From Streptomyces coelicoflavus (GTDB lineage: Bacteria > Actinomycetota > Actinomycetes > Streptomycetales > Streptomycetaceae), in assembly GCF_003112555.1 (NCBI RefSeq), contig NZ_BEWB01000013.1:62001-126000 (forward strand): a DNA stretch of 64,000 nucleotides. The letters run 5' to 3'. A model generated the notes under the pieces. It was not told the DNA's origin and did not search any database. It saw nothing but the letters and a program-made list of their open reading frames with translations. Positions 53,348 through 61,239 of the stretch are shown here, piece by piece (position 1 is the stretch's first letter; the number at the start of each line of letters is the position of its first letter). The position numbers and the translations under genes were made by a program.

Positions 53348-53926
53348 GTGACCGTCAACATGACCAAGGGTCAGGCCATCAGTCTGCAGAAGAGCGACGG
53401 CGGCACCCTGACGTCCGTGCGCATGGGTCTCGGCTGGCAGGCGGCTCCCCGGCGCGGCCTGTTCGGTTCGCGCACCCGGGAGATCGACCTGGATGCCTCC
53501 GCGGTCCTCTTCGCGGACAAGCAGCCGGTCGACGTCGTCTTCTTCCGCCACCTGGTGAGCGACGACGGCTCGGTGCGCCACACCGGGGACAACCTCGTCG
53601 GCGGTGTCGGCCAGGGCGGGGACGACGAGGCGATCCTCGTCGACCTCCAGCGCGTTCCGGTCCACATCGACCAGATCGTCTTCACGGTGAACTCCTTCAC
53701 CGGCCAGACCTTCCAGGAGGTGCAGAACGCCTTCTGCCGCCTGGTCGACGAGACCAACGGCCAGGAACTGGCCCGCTACACCCTGGCCGGCGGCGGCGCC
53801 TTCACGGCGCAGATCATGGCCAAGGTGCACCGCGCGGGCCAGGGCTGGGCGATGACCGCGATCGGCACCCCGGCCAATGGCCGCACCTTCCAGGACCTGA
53901 TGCCGGCGATCCTGCCGGTCCTGTAG
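53348..53926 (+). CDS. terD: TerD-family calcium-binding stress protein
   Basis: The protein has 192 residues from the GTG at 53348. The TerD fold is seen in MTKGQAISLQKSDGGTLTSV, REIDLDASAVLFADKQPVDV, HTGDNLVGGVGQGGDDEAIL (a calcium-binding acidic loop) and FTVNSFTGQTFQEVQNAFCR. TerD proteins protect against tellurite, oxidants, phage and DNA stress through an unknown mechanism at the membrane. It lies directly downstream of uvrB with its own damage-type promoter. Confidence 0.95.
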   Translation: MTVNMTKGQAISLQKSDGGTLTSVRMGLGWQAAPRRGLFGSRTREIDLDASAVLFADKQPVDVVFFRHLVSDDGSVRHTGDNLVGGVGQGGDDEAILVDLQRVPVHIDQIVFTVNSFTGQTFQEVQNAFCRLVDETNGQELARYTLAGGGAFTAQIMAKVHRAGQGWAMTAIGTPANGRTFQDLMPAILPVL

Positions 53927-54062
53927 CGCCCGGCACGCTGGAGCCGGCTGCGGCGGTCCGGCCCGCAGCCGTCCGACACAACCGGCCGGTCCCGTACGCG
54001 GGGCCGGCCAGACCCGCGTGACGCCTCGCGGGCGACGTACGACTGACACAGGGGGACAGGCG

Positions 54063-56087
54063 ATGACGGCCGAGCTGACGCGGGGACAGAACCACCCGCT
54101 TCCCGGGGCTCGTCTCGAGATCCGGGTCTCGGCCGGCACACCGGTCGTGGCCGGGGCCACGCTGGGCGACGAGGACGGCACCGTCCACGGCGTCGCACAG
54201 GTGGCACACCCGGGCGCGCCCACCCTGCCCGGCCTGGAGGTCTCCCGGCAGGCCGCCGCCGACCACCGCCTCGCGGTGGACCTGGACGCCGTCCCGGACG
54301 CCGTGCACCGCGTCAGCGTGCTGCTCGCCCTGCCCACCGGCGGCAGGGGACCGGCCCGTTTCGGCGCCGTCGCCGCGCCCTTCGTCGCCGTCACCGGCCT
54401 CGACGGCGCCGAGGTCGCCAGCTACACCATCACCGGCCTGGAGGCCGAGTCCGCCGTCGTCGCCCTGGAGCTCTACCGGCGCCAGGGCGCCTGGAAGGTG
54501 CGCGCCGTCGGCCAGGGCTACGCGGGCGGCCTCGCCGAACTCTTCGCCGACCAGCAGCTGCCCCAGGCCCACCAGCTCGCGGGGAGCATCCACGAGGCGG
54601 TGGCGAGCGGGCTGGCCCGTTCGGTGCCGGCCCCTCCGGCCGCCGCCCCGGCGCACCGTCCGGACCAAGGCACCGCGCCGCGGACCGGTACCGGCGGCTC
54701 CGTACCGCCGGCGTCGTCGCCGTACGACTCCCAGGGTGCCCCCGGTTCCGGGCCCGGCCCGCAGGGTCCCGGGGCGCCCGGACAGCACGGAGCGCAGCAG
54801 CCGTACCCGGGCGGTCCGGGGGAGCCCGCCACCGCCGGCCAGCCGGCCGCGCCCGGCGGAGACGGCCCCATCGACTACAGCCACCCGCGCCGGCAGACCG
54901 CGGCGCCGCCCCCGCCCCCGCCGGCCGCGGCCCCGGCCGAACCGGGCCGGCCCGCCCGGCCCGTCGCCGGTGACGCCACCGGCTGGTCCATGGAGGAGCG
55001 GCTCTACAACCAGGTGTGGGGCATGTTCGAGGACCTGGCCCGCACCACGGCCGCCTACCGCAGCGCCGTCGACTTCGCCGACTCCCGCATGGAGAAGGAG
55101 CTCGACCAGGTCCTGTCCGACCCGCGCAACCGGATCGGCGGACAGGGCGACGCCGCCCGGGAGGCGGCGCGTGCCCGGCACGGCGAGCTGGTGTCCCAGG
55201 CCCGGGAGGTCCTGGACCGGGACGTCGCCCAGCTCGTCGCGGAGGCCGAGGTCGTGGAGCCCGCGCTCCCGGCCGCGTTCGCGCGCTGGGACAACCCCGT
55301 CTGGCACGCCTACCGCGTCCCCATGGAGATCCCGATGGCGCTGCGGCTGGGCGATCTCCACCTGCCCGAGGCCGACCGCATACGCATCCCCATGCTGATC
55401 CGGCTGCCGCTCGAGCGCGGCCTGTGGATCGACAGCGGACGCTCCGCCTCGCTCGACGGTTCGTTCGCCGACTCCCACGAGATGAGGCGCCTGGGCCTGG
55501 AGACGGCCGTCGCCCACGCGGCCCGGCTGCTCGCCGTCTATCCGCCGGGCGAGTTCACCGTGCACGTCATCGACCCGGCCGGTTCCGGCGCGCAGGCACT
55601 GGCGCCGCTGGTGCACAGCGGGGTGCTCGCCGCGCCGCCGGCCCAGGGCGCCGCGGGGGCGACGGAGGTGCTGTCCCGTCTCACCGAGCGCGTCGACCTG
55701 GTGCAGATGGCGTTGCGCGGGGGCGCTCCCGACGCGCTCCCGCCCGGCCTCGACACCTCGCACCAACTGCTGATCGTCAACGACTTCCCGCACGGTTTCG
55801 ACGACCGGGCCGTCAACCAGCTGCGCTACCTCGCCGACGAGGGGCCGGCCGTCGGTGTCCACCTGATGATGGTCGCCGACCGTGAGGAGTCCTCCGGGTT
55901 CGGTCCGCTGCTCGACCCGCTGTGGCGCTCCCTGCTCCGGCTGACACCGGTGGCCGAGGACCACCTCGCCGACCCGTGGGTCGGGCATGCCTGGACGTAC
56001 GAGCCGCCGCTCGTGCCGCCCGGCAGCCAGGTGCTCCAGCAGGTGCTCGCGCAGGTCGCCGCCGCCCGCCGCTCATGGGATCGGTGA
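54063..56087 (+). CDS. TerD-domain protein with C-terminal degenerate ATPase-like module
   Basis: The protein has 674 residues. An N-terminal TerD domain (about 1-180) ends VRAVGQGYAGGLAELFADQQ. A Pro/Gly/Ala/Gln linker spans about 195-300, then a helical region (YNQVWGMFEDLARTTAAYRS; DSRMEKELDQVL) to about 410. The C-terminal 270 residues resemble FtsK/EssC-like ATPase cores (EFTVHVIDPAGSGAQALAPL; LIVNDFPHGFDDRAVNQLRY; GPAVGVHLMMVADREE), but I find no Walker A glycine loop where one is expected. GGGGGACAGGCG precedes the ATG. The assignment of the C-terminal module is inference. Confidence 0.8.
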   Translation: MTAELTRGQNHPLPGARLEIRVSAGTPVVAGATLGDEDGTVHGVAQVAHPGAPTLPGLEVSRQAAADHRLAVDLDAVPDAVHRVSVLLALPTGGRGPARFGAVAAPFVAVTGLDGAEVASYTITGLEAESAVVALELYRRQGAWKVRAVGQGYAGGLAELFADQQLPQAHQLAGSIHEAVASGLARSVPAPPAAAPAHRPDQGTAPRTGTGGSVPPASSPYDSQGAPGSGPGPQGPGAPGQHGAQQPYPGGPGEPATAGQPAAPGGDGPIDYSHPRRQTAAPPPPPPAAAPAEPGRPARPVAGDATGWSMEERLYNQVWGMFEDLARTTAAYRSAVDFADSRMEKELDQVLSDPRNRIGGQGDAAREAARARHGELVSQAREVLDRDVAQLVAEAEVVEPALPAAFARWDNPVWHAYRVPMEIPMALRLGDLHLPEADRIRIPMLIRLPLERGLWIDSGRSASLDGSFADSHEMRRLGLETAVAHAARLLAVYPPGEFTVHVIDPAGSGAQALAPLVHSGVLAAPPAQGAAGATEVLSRLTERVDLVQMALRGGAPDALPPGLDTSHQLLIVNDFPHGFDDRAVNQLRYLADEGPAVGVHLMMVADREESSGFGPLLDPLWRSLLRLTPVAEDHLADPWVGHAWTYEPPLVPPGSQVLQQVLAQVAAARRSWDR

Positions 56088-56166
56088 CCGCCTCCGAGCT
56101 GGTCTTTTGAGCTTAATTTGCAAATCTCTTTACCTTCCCTTGGTGATTGGGGTACTGTCGTCCGTA

Positions 56167-56338
56167 CGGAGGGGAGTACTCCCTGTCTGCTGCGGCGTAC
56201 CCGTCAATACGGATCAGGCCAGATCCCGGGGCGTCGGCCCGTGGTTCGGACGCTTCACGTGTCCCGGACCGGGGTGGAAGAGACCTCCGGCAGCGACGAC
56301 GCTGACATCTGCCGTGTGACGTACTGCCGGAGGCGTAA
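56167..56338 (+). promoter_or_regulatory. yybP-ykoY manganese riboswitch and expression platform of terC
   Basis: The 5' core GGAGGGGAGTACTCCC, the internal CCGTCAATACGGA and the 3' core GGAAGAGACCTCCGG match the yybP-ykoY aptamer (GGGGAGUA, CGUCAAU, AAGACC). P1 pairs CGGAGG (56167-56172) with CCTCCG (56284-56289). The same 3' strand, as CCTCCGGCAG (56284-56293), is perfectly complementary to CTGCCGGAGG (56324-56333), which contains the terC ribosome-binding site. The two pairings exclude each other, so Mn2+ binding should free the site and turn translation on. TerC/Alx family genes are frequent targets of this riboswitch. Confidence 0.82.
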
Positions 56339-57340
56339 GTGGAAGTTTCGGTGACCCTGTGGGTCCTGACCATCGTGGGCCTCGCCGCCCTCATCGCGGT
56401 CGATTTCTTCATCGGCCGCAAGCCGCACGACGTATCGATCAAGGAAGCCGGCATCTGGACCGGCGTCTGGATCGCCCTGGCGGGCCTCTTCGGGCTCGGC
56501 CTGCTCCTCTTCGGCGGCGGTGAACCCGCCGGCGAGTTCTTCGCGGGCTTCATCACCGAGAAGTCGCTGAGCGTGGACAACCTCTTCGTCTTCGTCCTGA
56601 TCATGGCGAAGTTCGCGGTGCCCTCGCAGTACCAGCAGCGGGTCCTGCTCATCGGTGTCCTCATAGCCCTGGTCCTCAGGGCCATCTTCATCGCCGCGGG
56701 TGCCGCGATCCTCGCCAGCTTCGCCTGGGTCTTCTACATCTTCGGCGCCTTCCTCATCTACACCGCCTGGAAGCTCATCCAGGAGGCCCGGGCCGACGAG
56801 GACGACGAGGAGTTCGAGGAGAACAAGCTCCTCAAGGCCGCCGAGCGCCGCTTCGGCGTCGCCGACCGGTACCACGGCACCAAGCTGTGGATCGAGGAGA
56901 ACGGCAAGCGGATCATGACCCCGATGCTGGTCGTGATGCTCGCGATCGGCACCACCGACGTGCTCTTCGCCCTCGACTCCATCCCGGCGATCTTCGGCCT
57001 GACCCAGGACCCGTACATCGTGTTCACGGCCAACGCGTTCGCGCTGATGGGCCTGCGCCAGCTGTACTTCCTCATCGGCGGTCTGCTGAAGAAGCTGGTC
57101 CACCTCTCGTACGGACTCTCCGTGATCCTGGGCTTCATCGGCGTCAAGCTGGTGCTGCACGCTCTGCACGAGTCCGGCGTCCATGTCCCCGAGATCAGCA
57201 TTCCGGTCTCGCTCGGCGTGATCTGCTCCGTCCTGATCGTCACCACGATCACCAGCCTCCGCGCCTCGAAGAAGCAGGCCGAGGCGGAAGCGGCGGCCGC
57301 CGGGAGCGGCGACGCCTCGAAGGACAGCGTCGAGGCCTGA
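56339..57340 (+). CDS. terC: TerC-family membrane protein (probable metal exporter)
   Basis: The protein has 333 residues and about seven to nine membrane segments. The family's acidic intramembrane motifs are present: AVDFFIGRKPHD, ITEKSLSVDNLFVFVL and IGTTDVLFALDSIPAIFG. The GTG at 56339 follows GGAGG by 5 bases. TerC/Alx proteins export Mn2+, which fits the riboswitch upstream. A charged loop (EARADEDDEEFEENKLLKAA) lies between the two halves. It is the third ter-type gene in a row after uvrB. Confidence 0.93.
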   Translation: MEVSVTLWVLTIVGLAALIAVDFFIGRKPHDVSIKEAGIWTGVWIALAGLFGLGLLLFGGGEPAGEFFAGFITEKSLSVDNLFVFVLIMAKFAVPSQYQQRVLLIGVLIALVLRAIFIAAGAAILASFAWVFYIFGAFLIYTAWKLIQEARADEDDEEFEENKLLKAAERRFGVADRYHGTKLWIEENGKRIMTPMLVVMLAIGTTDVLFALDSIPAIFGLTQDPYIVFTANAFALMGLRQLYFLIGGLLKKLVHLSYGLSVILGFIGVKLVLHALHESGVHVPEISIPVSLGVICSVLIVTTITSLRASKKQAEAEAAAAGSGDASKDSVEA

Positions 57341-57351
57341 CCCACCGGGCC

Positions 57352-57390
57352 GGGGAGCGGCGAACGGCGCGGAGCCGTTCGCCGCTCCCC
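57352..57390 (+). terminator. Very strong hairpin after terC
   Basis: GGGGAGCGGCGAACGGC pairs perfectly with its complement over 17 bp, with the loop GCGGA. A second hairpin, TGCCCGGC/GCCGGGCA, follows at 57394-57420. Together they insulate terC from the next gene. Confidence 0.92.
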
Positions 57391-57496
57391 GCATGCCCGG
57401 CGCCCTTCGCGTGCCGGGCAGGGGCGGCCGGCCCGGCGGGTGAGCGGCCCGGGGACCCGGCGTGCGTGCCCCGTCGCCCTCTGCGACGATCACCGC

Positions 57497-58597
57497 ATGG
57501 TCACCGGTCCCAGGGCGTTCCTCGCACGGTGGACGACCGTCACGCCCGTGGTCGCGGTCGTGCTGCTCGTACTCACCTGGGGCCGCTCGCTGCCCGGTGT
57601 GGTCGTCGCCCTGCTCACCATCGTCCTGGCGGCGTCCGTGCTGGCCGCCGTGCACCATGCCGAGGTGGTCGCCCACCGGGTCGGCGAGCCCTTCGGCTCC
57701 CTGGTCCTCGCCATCGCCGTCACGGTCATCGAGGTCGCGCTCATCGTGACCCTCATGGCGGACGGCGGCGACAAGAGCGCGACCCTGGCCAGGGACACCG
57801 TCTTCGCCGCCGTCATGATCACCTGCAACGGGGTCGTCGGCCTCAGCCTCCTCGTCGCCTCCCTGCGCCACGGCATCGCGGTCTTCAACCCGGAGGGCAC
57901 CGGCGCCGCCCTCGCGACGGTGGCGACCCTGGCCACCCTCAGCCTGGTGCTGCCGACGTTCACCACCAGCGCGCCCGGCCCGGAGTTCTCCACCGTGCAG
58001 CTGACCTTCGCGGCACTGTCCTCGCTCGTCCTCTACGGCCTGTTCATCGCGACCCTGACCGTGCGGCACCGCGACTACTTCCTGCCGATCACCCGGCAGG
58101 GCGAAGTGATCACGTCCGAGGAGCACGCCGACGCGCCGTCCTCGCGCACGGCCCTGACCAGCCTCGGCATGCTGGGCCTGGCACTCATCGGGGTCGTCGG
58201 CCTCGCGAAGGGCGTGTCGCCGACCATCGAGAGCGTGGTCGCGGCCGCCGGACTCCACCACGCCGTCGTCGGCGTGGTCATCGCGTTGCTGGTCCTGCTC
58301 CCCGAGACGATCGCCGCGGTGCGTTCCGCGCGCCGCGACCGGGTGCAGACCAGCCTGAACCTCGCACTCGGCTCCGCCATGGCCAGCATCGGCCTGACCA
58401 TCCCCGCGGTCGCCCTGGCCTCCGTGTGGCTCTCCGGGCCGCTGGTCCTGGGCCTCAGCTCCATCCACATGGTGCTGCTCGCCCTGACCGTGGTCGTGGC
58501 CTCCCTGACGGTCGTACCGGGCCGGGCCACGCCCCTCCAGGGCGGCGTCCACCTGGTGCTGTTCGCGGCGTACCTGGAGCTGGCCGTCAATCCGTAG
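57497..58597 (+). CDS. Calcium/proton antiporter-like protein (ChaA/CaCA family)
   Basis: The protein has 366 residues and ten or eleven membrane segments arranged as two halves. The alpha-repeat motifs are VTVIEVALIVTLMADGG in the first half and LLPETIAAVRSARRDRVQTS, NLALGSAMASIGLTIPAVAL in the second, with the acidic residues used for cation exchange. It probably extrudes Ca2+ or Na+ against protons. A GACGAT -10 candidate ends 7 bases before the ATG and no ribosome-binding site is visible, so it may be leaderless. Confidence 0.88.
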   Translation: MVTGPRAFLARWTTVTPVVAVVLLVLTWGRSLPGVVVALLTIVLAASVLAAVHHAEVVAHRVGEPFGSLVLAIAVTVIEVALIVTLMADGGDKSATLARDTVFAAVMITCNGVVGLSLLVASLRHGIAVFNPEGTGAALATVATLATLSLVLPTFTTSAPGPEFSTVQLTFAALSSLVLYGLFIATLTVRHRDYFLPITRQGEVITSEEHADAPSSRTALTSLGMLGLALIGVVGLAKGVSPTIESVVAAAGLHHAVVGVVIALLVLLPETIAAVRSARRDRVQTSLNLALGSAMASIGLTIPAVALASVWLSGPLVLGLSSIHMVLLALTVVVASLTVVPGRATPLQGGVHLVLFAAYLELAVNP

Positions 58598-58611
58598 ACC
58601 GGGCGGGAGGG

Positions 58612-59658
58612 TCAGTAGGTCACGGTGATGCGCCGGGCGGGTCCGTCGACCCGCACGGTGCCCCCGTACGGGACGACCACCTGCGGATCGGTGTGGCCGA
58701 GGTCCACGTCGAACACGATCATGGTGTCCGGAGCATAGGCGCGCATCGCGCGCAGGACCGCCGCACGCTGCTCCGCCGCGTACCGGGCAGCCTCCTCGGG
58801 GCCGTTGGGACGCTGGAAGGACCAGGTCTTCGGGCGGCCCATCAGCAGCGCCGAGAAGCGTCCGAGCAGCCCGCGCTCGCCCATGTTGCGGAGGATGCGG
58901 AAAACCTCCTCCGCGGCCGGCAGTTCCTCGGACGTCTCCAGGAACAGCACGTCACCGTCGTACTCCGCCGGATCGCGCGCGATCTCGCGGTCGGCCATCA
59001 GCAGCCAGGCGAGGATCTCCAGGCAGCCGCCCCACGTACGTCCCTCGACCACCCGGCCGGCGTTCTCCCAGGACCAGCCCGCCCCGGGGCGCGTCTCGGG
59101 TTCGGCGTCGAAGGTCGCGGGGTCGGCCCAGTCGCGGTCGACGTCGTTCCAGCGCTCGGCGGGCCGCAGTTCGTACGGACCCGGAGTGAACAGCGCGGCA
59201 CGCAGCGAGTCGGCGGTCTGCGGGTGCATGGCGCCGGGACGGCCCAGCTCCACCATCACGCTCGCGCCGTGAAAGCCGACGATCCCGGTGTTGCGCAGGT
59301 AGGCGAGCAGGTTGGTGTTGTCGCTCACGCCGAAGAACGGTTTCGGGTTGGCCCGGATCAGCTCCCGGTCGAGGAACGGCAGCACGGTGATCTGGTCGTC
59401 GCCGCCGATCGACGCGAAGACCGCCTTGATGCCGGGGTCGGCGAAGGCCGCGTGGAGGTCGGCGGCACGCTCGGCGGGCGACGAGCCCGTCTTCCGGGTA
59501 GCCGGGTATTCGACGGGCTCGAGGCCGTACTCCTTGCGCAGGCGCTCCACGCCCAACTCGTAGGGGAGCGGGAAGAGTCCCGGCAGTCCGGACGCGGGGG
59601 ACACCACCGCGACGCGGTCACCCGGCGAGGGCTTGGGCGGGTACGCGATCACCGTCAT
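58612..59658 (-). CDS. S66 family peptidase (LD-carboxypeptidase / MccF-like)
   Basis: The protein has 348 residues. Motifs of the S66 family are RVAVVSPASGLPGLFPLPYE, FASIGGDDQITVLPFLDREL, KPFFGVSDNTNLLAYL with the nucleophile Ser, the Glu in VLFLETSEELPAAEE, and the catalytic His in VFDVDLGHTDPQVVVPYGG. The GxSDNTNLL form suggests the MccF-like branch, which cleaves amide bonds of microcin C-type toxins, rather than a peptidoglycan LD-carboxypeptidase. No signal peptide is present, so it acts in the cytosol. Confidence 0.87.
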   Translation of the reverse strand: MTVIAYPPKPSPGDRVAVVSPASGLPGLFPLPYELGVERLRKEYGLEPVEYPATRKTGSSPAERAADLHAAFADPGIKAVFASIGGDDQITVLPFLDRELIRANPKPFFGVSDNTNLLAYLRNTGIVGFHGASVMVELGRPGAMHPQTADSLRAALFTPGPYELRPAERWNDVDRDWADPATFDAEPETRPGAGWSWENAGRVVEGRTWGGCLEILAWLLMADREIARDPAEYDGDVLFLETSEELPAAEEVFRILRNMGERGLLGRFSALLMGRPKTWSFQRPNGPEEAARYAAEQRAAVLRAMRAYAPDTMIVFDVDLGHTDPQVVVPYGGTVRVDGPARRITVTY

Positions 59659-59762
59659 ACGCGGAGAGTACGGCTCGCCGGGGCGGCCGCGCACCGTGAT
59701 AAACCGGGGACCGAGCAGCGGTCGTGCAAGGGCCGCCGCACCCCTCACGGACCGGAGGAACC

Positions 59763-60236
59763 GTGCCCCGCACCCTGGCGACCGCCCCGATCATGATCCT
59801 CAACGGGCCCAACCTGAACCTGCTCGGCCAGCGCCAGCCGGAGATCTACGGCTCCGACACCCTCGCCGACGTCGAGGCGCTGTGCGTCAAGGCGGCGGCC
59901 GCACACGGCGGCACGGTGGACTTCCGGCAGTCCAACCACGAGGGCGAACTGGTCGACTGGATCCAGGAGGCCCGGCTGAACCACTGCGGGATCGTGATCA
60001 ACCCCGCCGCCTACTCGCACACGTCCGTCGCCATCCTGGACGCCCTCAACACGTGCGACGGGTTGCCGGTGGTGGAGGTCCACATCTCCAACATCCACCA
60101 GCGCGAGCCGTTCCGTCACCACTCCTACGTCTCGCAGCGTGCCGACGGCGTCGTCGCGGGATGCGGAGTCCAGGGGTACGTGTTCGGCGTGGAGCGGATC
60201 GCGGCCCTGGCCGGGGCGGGCTCGGCCAGGACCTGA
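59763..60236 (+). CDS. aroQ: 3-dehydroquinate dehydratase, type II
   Basis: The protein has 157 residues, the same length as the well-studied S. coelicolor enzyme, which it closely resembles by eye. IMILNGPNLNLLGQRQPEIY holds the active-site Tyr, FRQSNHEGELVDWI is the lid, INPAAYSHTSVAI carries the catalytic His and VVEVHISNIHQREPFR completes the site. It dehydrates 3-dehydroquinate in the shikimate pathway. The GTG at 59763 has GGAGG seven bases upstream. Confidence 0.97.
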   Translation: MPRTLATAPIMILNGPNLNLLGQRQPEIYGSDTLADVEALCVKAAAAHGGTVDFRQSNHEGELVDWIQEARLNHCGIVINPAAYSHTSVAILDALNTCDGLPVVEVHISNIHQREPFRHHSYVSQRADGVVAGCGVQGYVFGVERIAALAGAGSART

Positions 60237-60520
60237 GGCGCCGGGGCCGCCGGCCGAGGGCGGGGATCGGGAGGCCGGCGGCCCGTGCCGCCCAGGAGCC
60301 GTCGATCCTGTGCGGGGCTGCCACCAGTCGACCGCGCCGCACCGGTGCGGCGGGAGCGCGCGCGGCCCGCGGGTGTGTGCGAACGCTTCACACGGGGCGC
60401 GTACGGAGGTCGCGGAGCGCGTACGCGCGGCCGTGCGCGGGTCGGCGGGCTCGCACCGCACGCGCCCGCCGGTCCGTCACCGGCGCGGGTCCACCCGCCG
60501 CCGGCCCGCGCGCCCGCCCG
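60237..60520. other. Intergenic region after aroQ
   Basis: These 284 bases separate the convergent aroQ and metallo-beta-lactamase genes. The aroQ terminator lies at the start. The remainder is GC-rich without a convincing reading frame; a GTGTG...CACAC dyad near 60374 is the only other structure I see. Confidence 0.5.
60244..60284 (+). terminator. Terminator of aroQ
   Basis: GGGCCGCCGGCC pairs perfectly with GGCCGGCGGCCC (12 bp) with a 17-base loop, starting 7 bases after the aroQ stop codon. Confidence 0.75.
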
Positions 60521-61177
60521 TCACCAGCCGCGCGCCCGCCACTCCGGCAGGTGCGGCCGCTCCGCGCCGAGCGTCGTGTCGTCGCCGTGCCCCGGGTAGA
60601 CCCAGGTCTCGTCCGGCAGCGCGTCGAAGACCTTGGTCTCCACGTCGTGGATCAGGCTCGCGAAGGCCTCCGGGTCCTTGAACGTGTTCCCCACCCCGCC
60701 CGGGAAGAGACAGTCGCCAGTGAACACGTGCGGATGCCCGTGCGGGTCGTCGTAGACCAGGACGATGGAGCCCGGTGTGTGTCCGACGATGTGGCGTGCG
60801 GTGAGTTCCACCTGGCCCACCCGGATGGTGTCGCCGTCGTCCACCAGGACGTCGGTCGGCACCGGGATGCCCTCGGCGTCGTGCCGGCCGGCGTGGGTGC
60901 GGGCGCCGGTGGCCGCGACGACCTCGGCGAGCGCCTGCCAGTGGTCGCCGTGCCGGTGGGTGGTGACGACGGAGGCGATGCCGTCGTCACCGATCGTGCC
61001 GAGCAGGGTGTGCGCTTCGTTGGCGGCGTCGATCAGCAGTTGCTCGTCGGTGGCCCGGCAGCGCAGCAGATAGGCGTTGTTGTTCATCGGGCCGACCGCG
61101 ACCTTGGTGATCATCAGATCCTTGAGCTCGTGCACGTCGGCGGGTCCGCCGACCGTCACCTCTCCGCTGTACGTCAT
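60521..61177 (-). CDS. Metallo-beta-lactamase fold hydrolase
   Basis: The protein has 218 residues from the ATG at 61177. The metal site is SVVTTHRHGDHWQALAEVV, with further ligands in RHIVGHTPGSIVLVYDD, FTGDCLFPGGVGNTF and WVYPGHGDDTTLGAE. This is the glyoxalase II-like pattern. In an organism that uses mycothiol, a role in thioester or thiol-adduct hydrolysis is plausible. It lies downstream of a mycothiol-isomerase-fold gene on the same strand, 62 bases apart. Confidence 0.9.
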   Translation of the reverse strand: MTYSGEVTVGGPADVHELKDLMITKVAVGPMNNNAYLLRCRATDEQLLIDAANEAHTLLGTIGDDGIASVVTTHRHGDHWQALAEVVAATGARTHAGRHDAEGIPVPTDVLVDDGDTIRVGQVELTARHIVGHTPGSIVLVYDDPHGHPHVFTGDCLFPGGVGNTFKDPEAFASLIHDVETKVFDALPDETWVYPGHGDDTTLGAERPHLPEWRARGW

Positions 61178-61239
61178 GACGGCCAGCCTAGCGCCGGGAG
61201 GCGGCCCGCAAGCCGCCTCCCCGGCCGCCTTCCGCCTGC

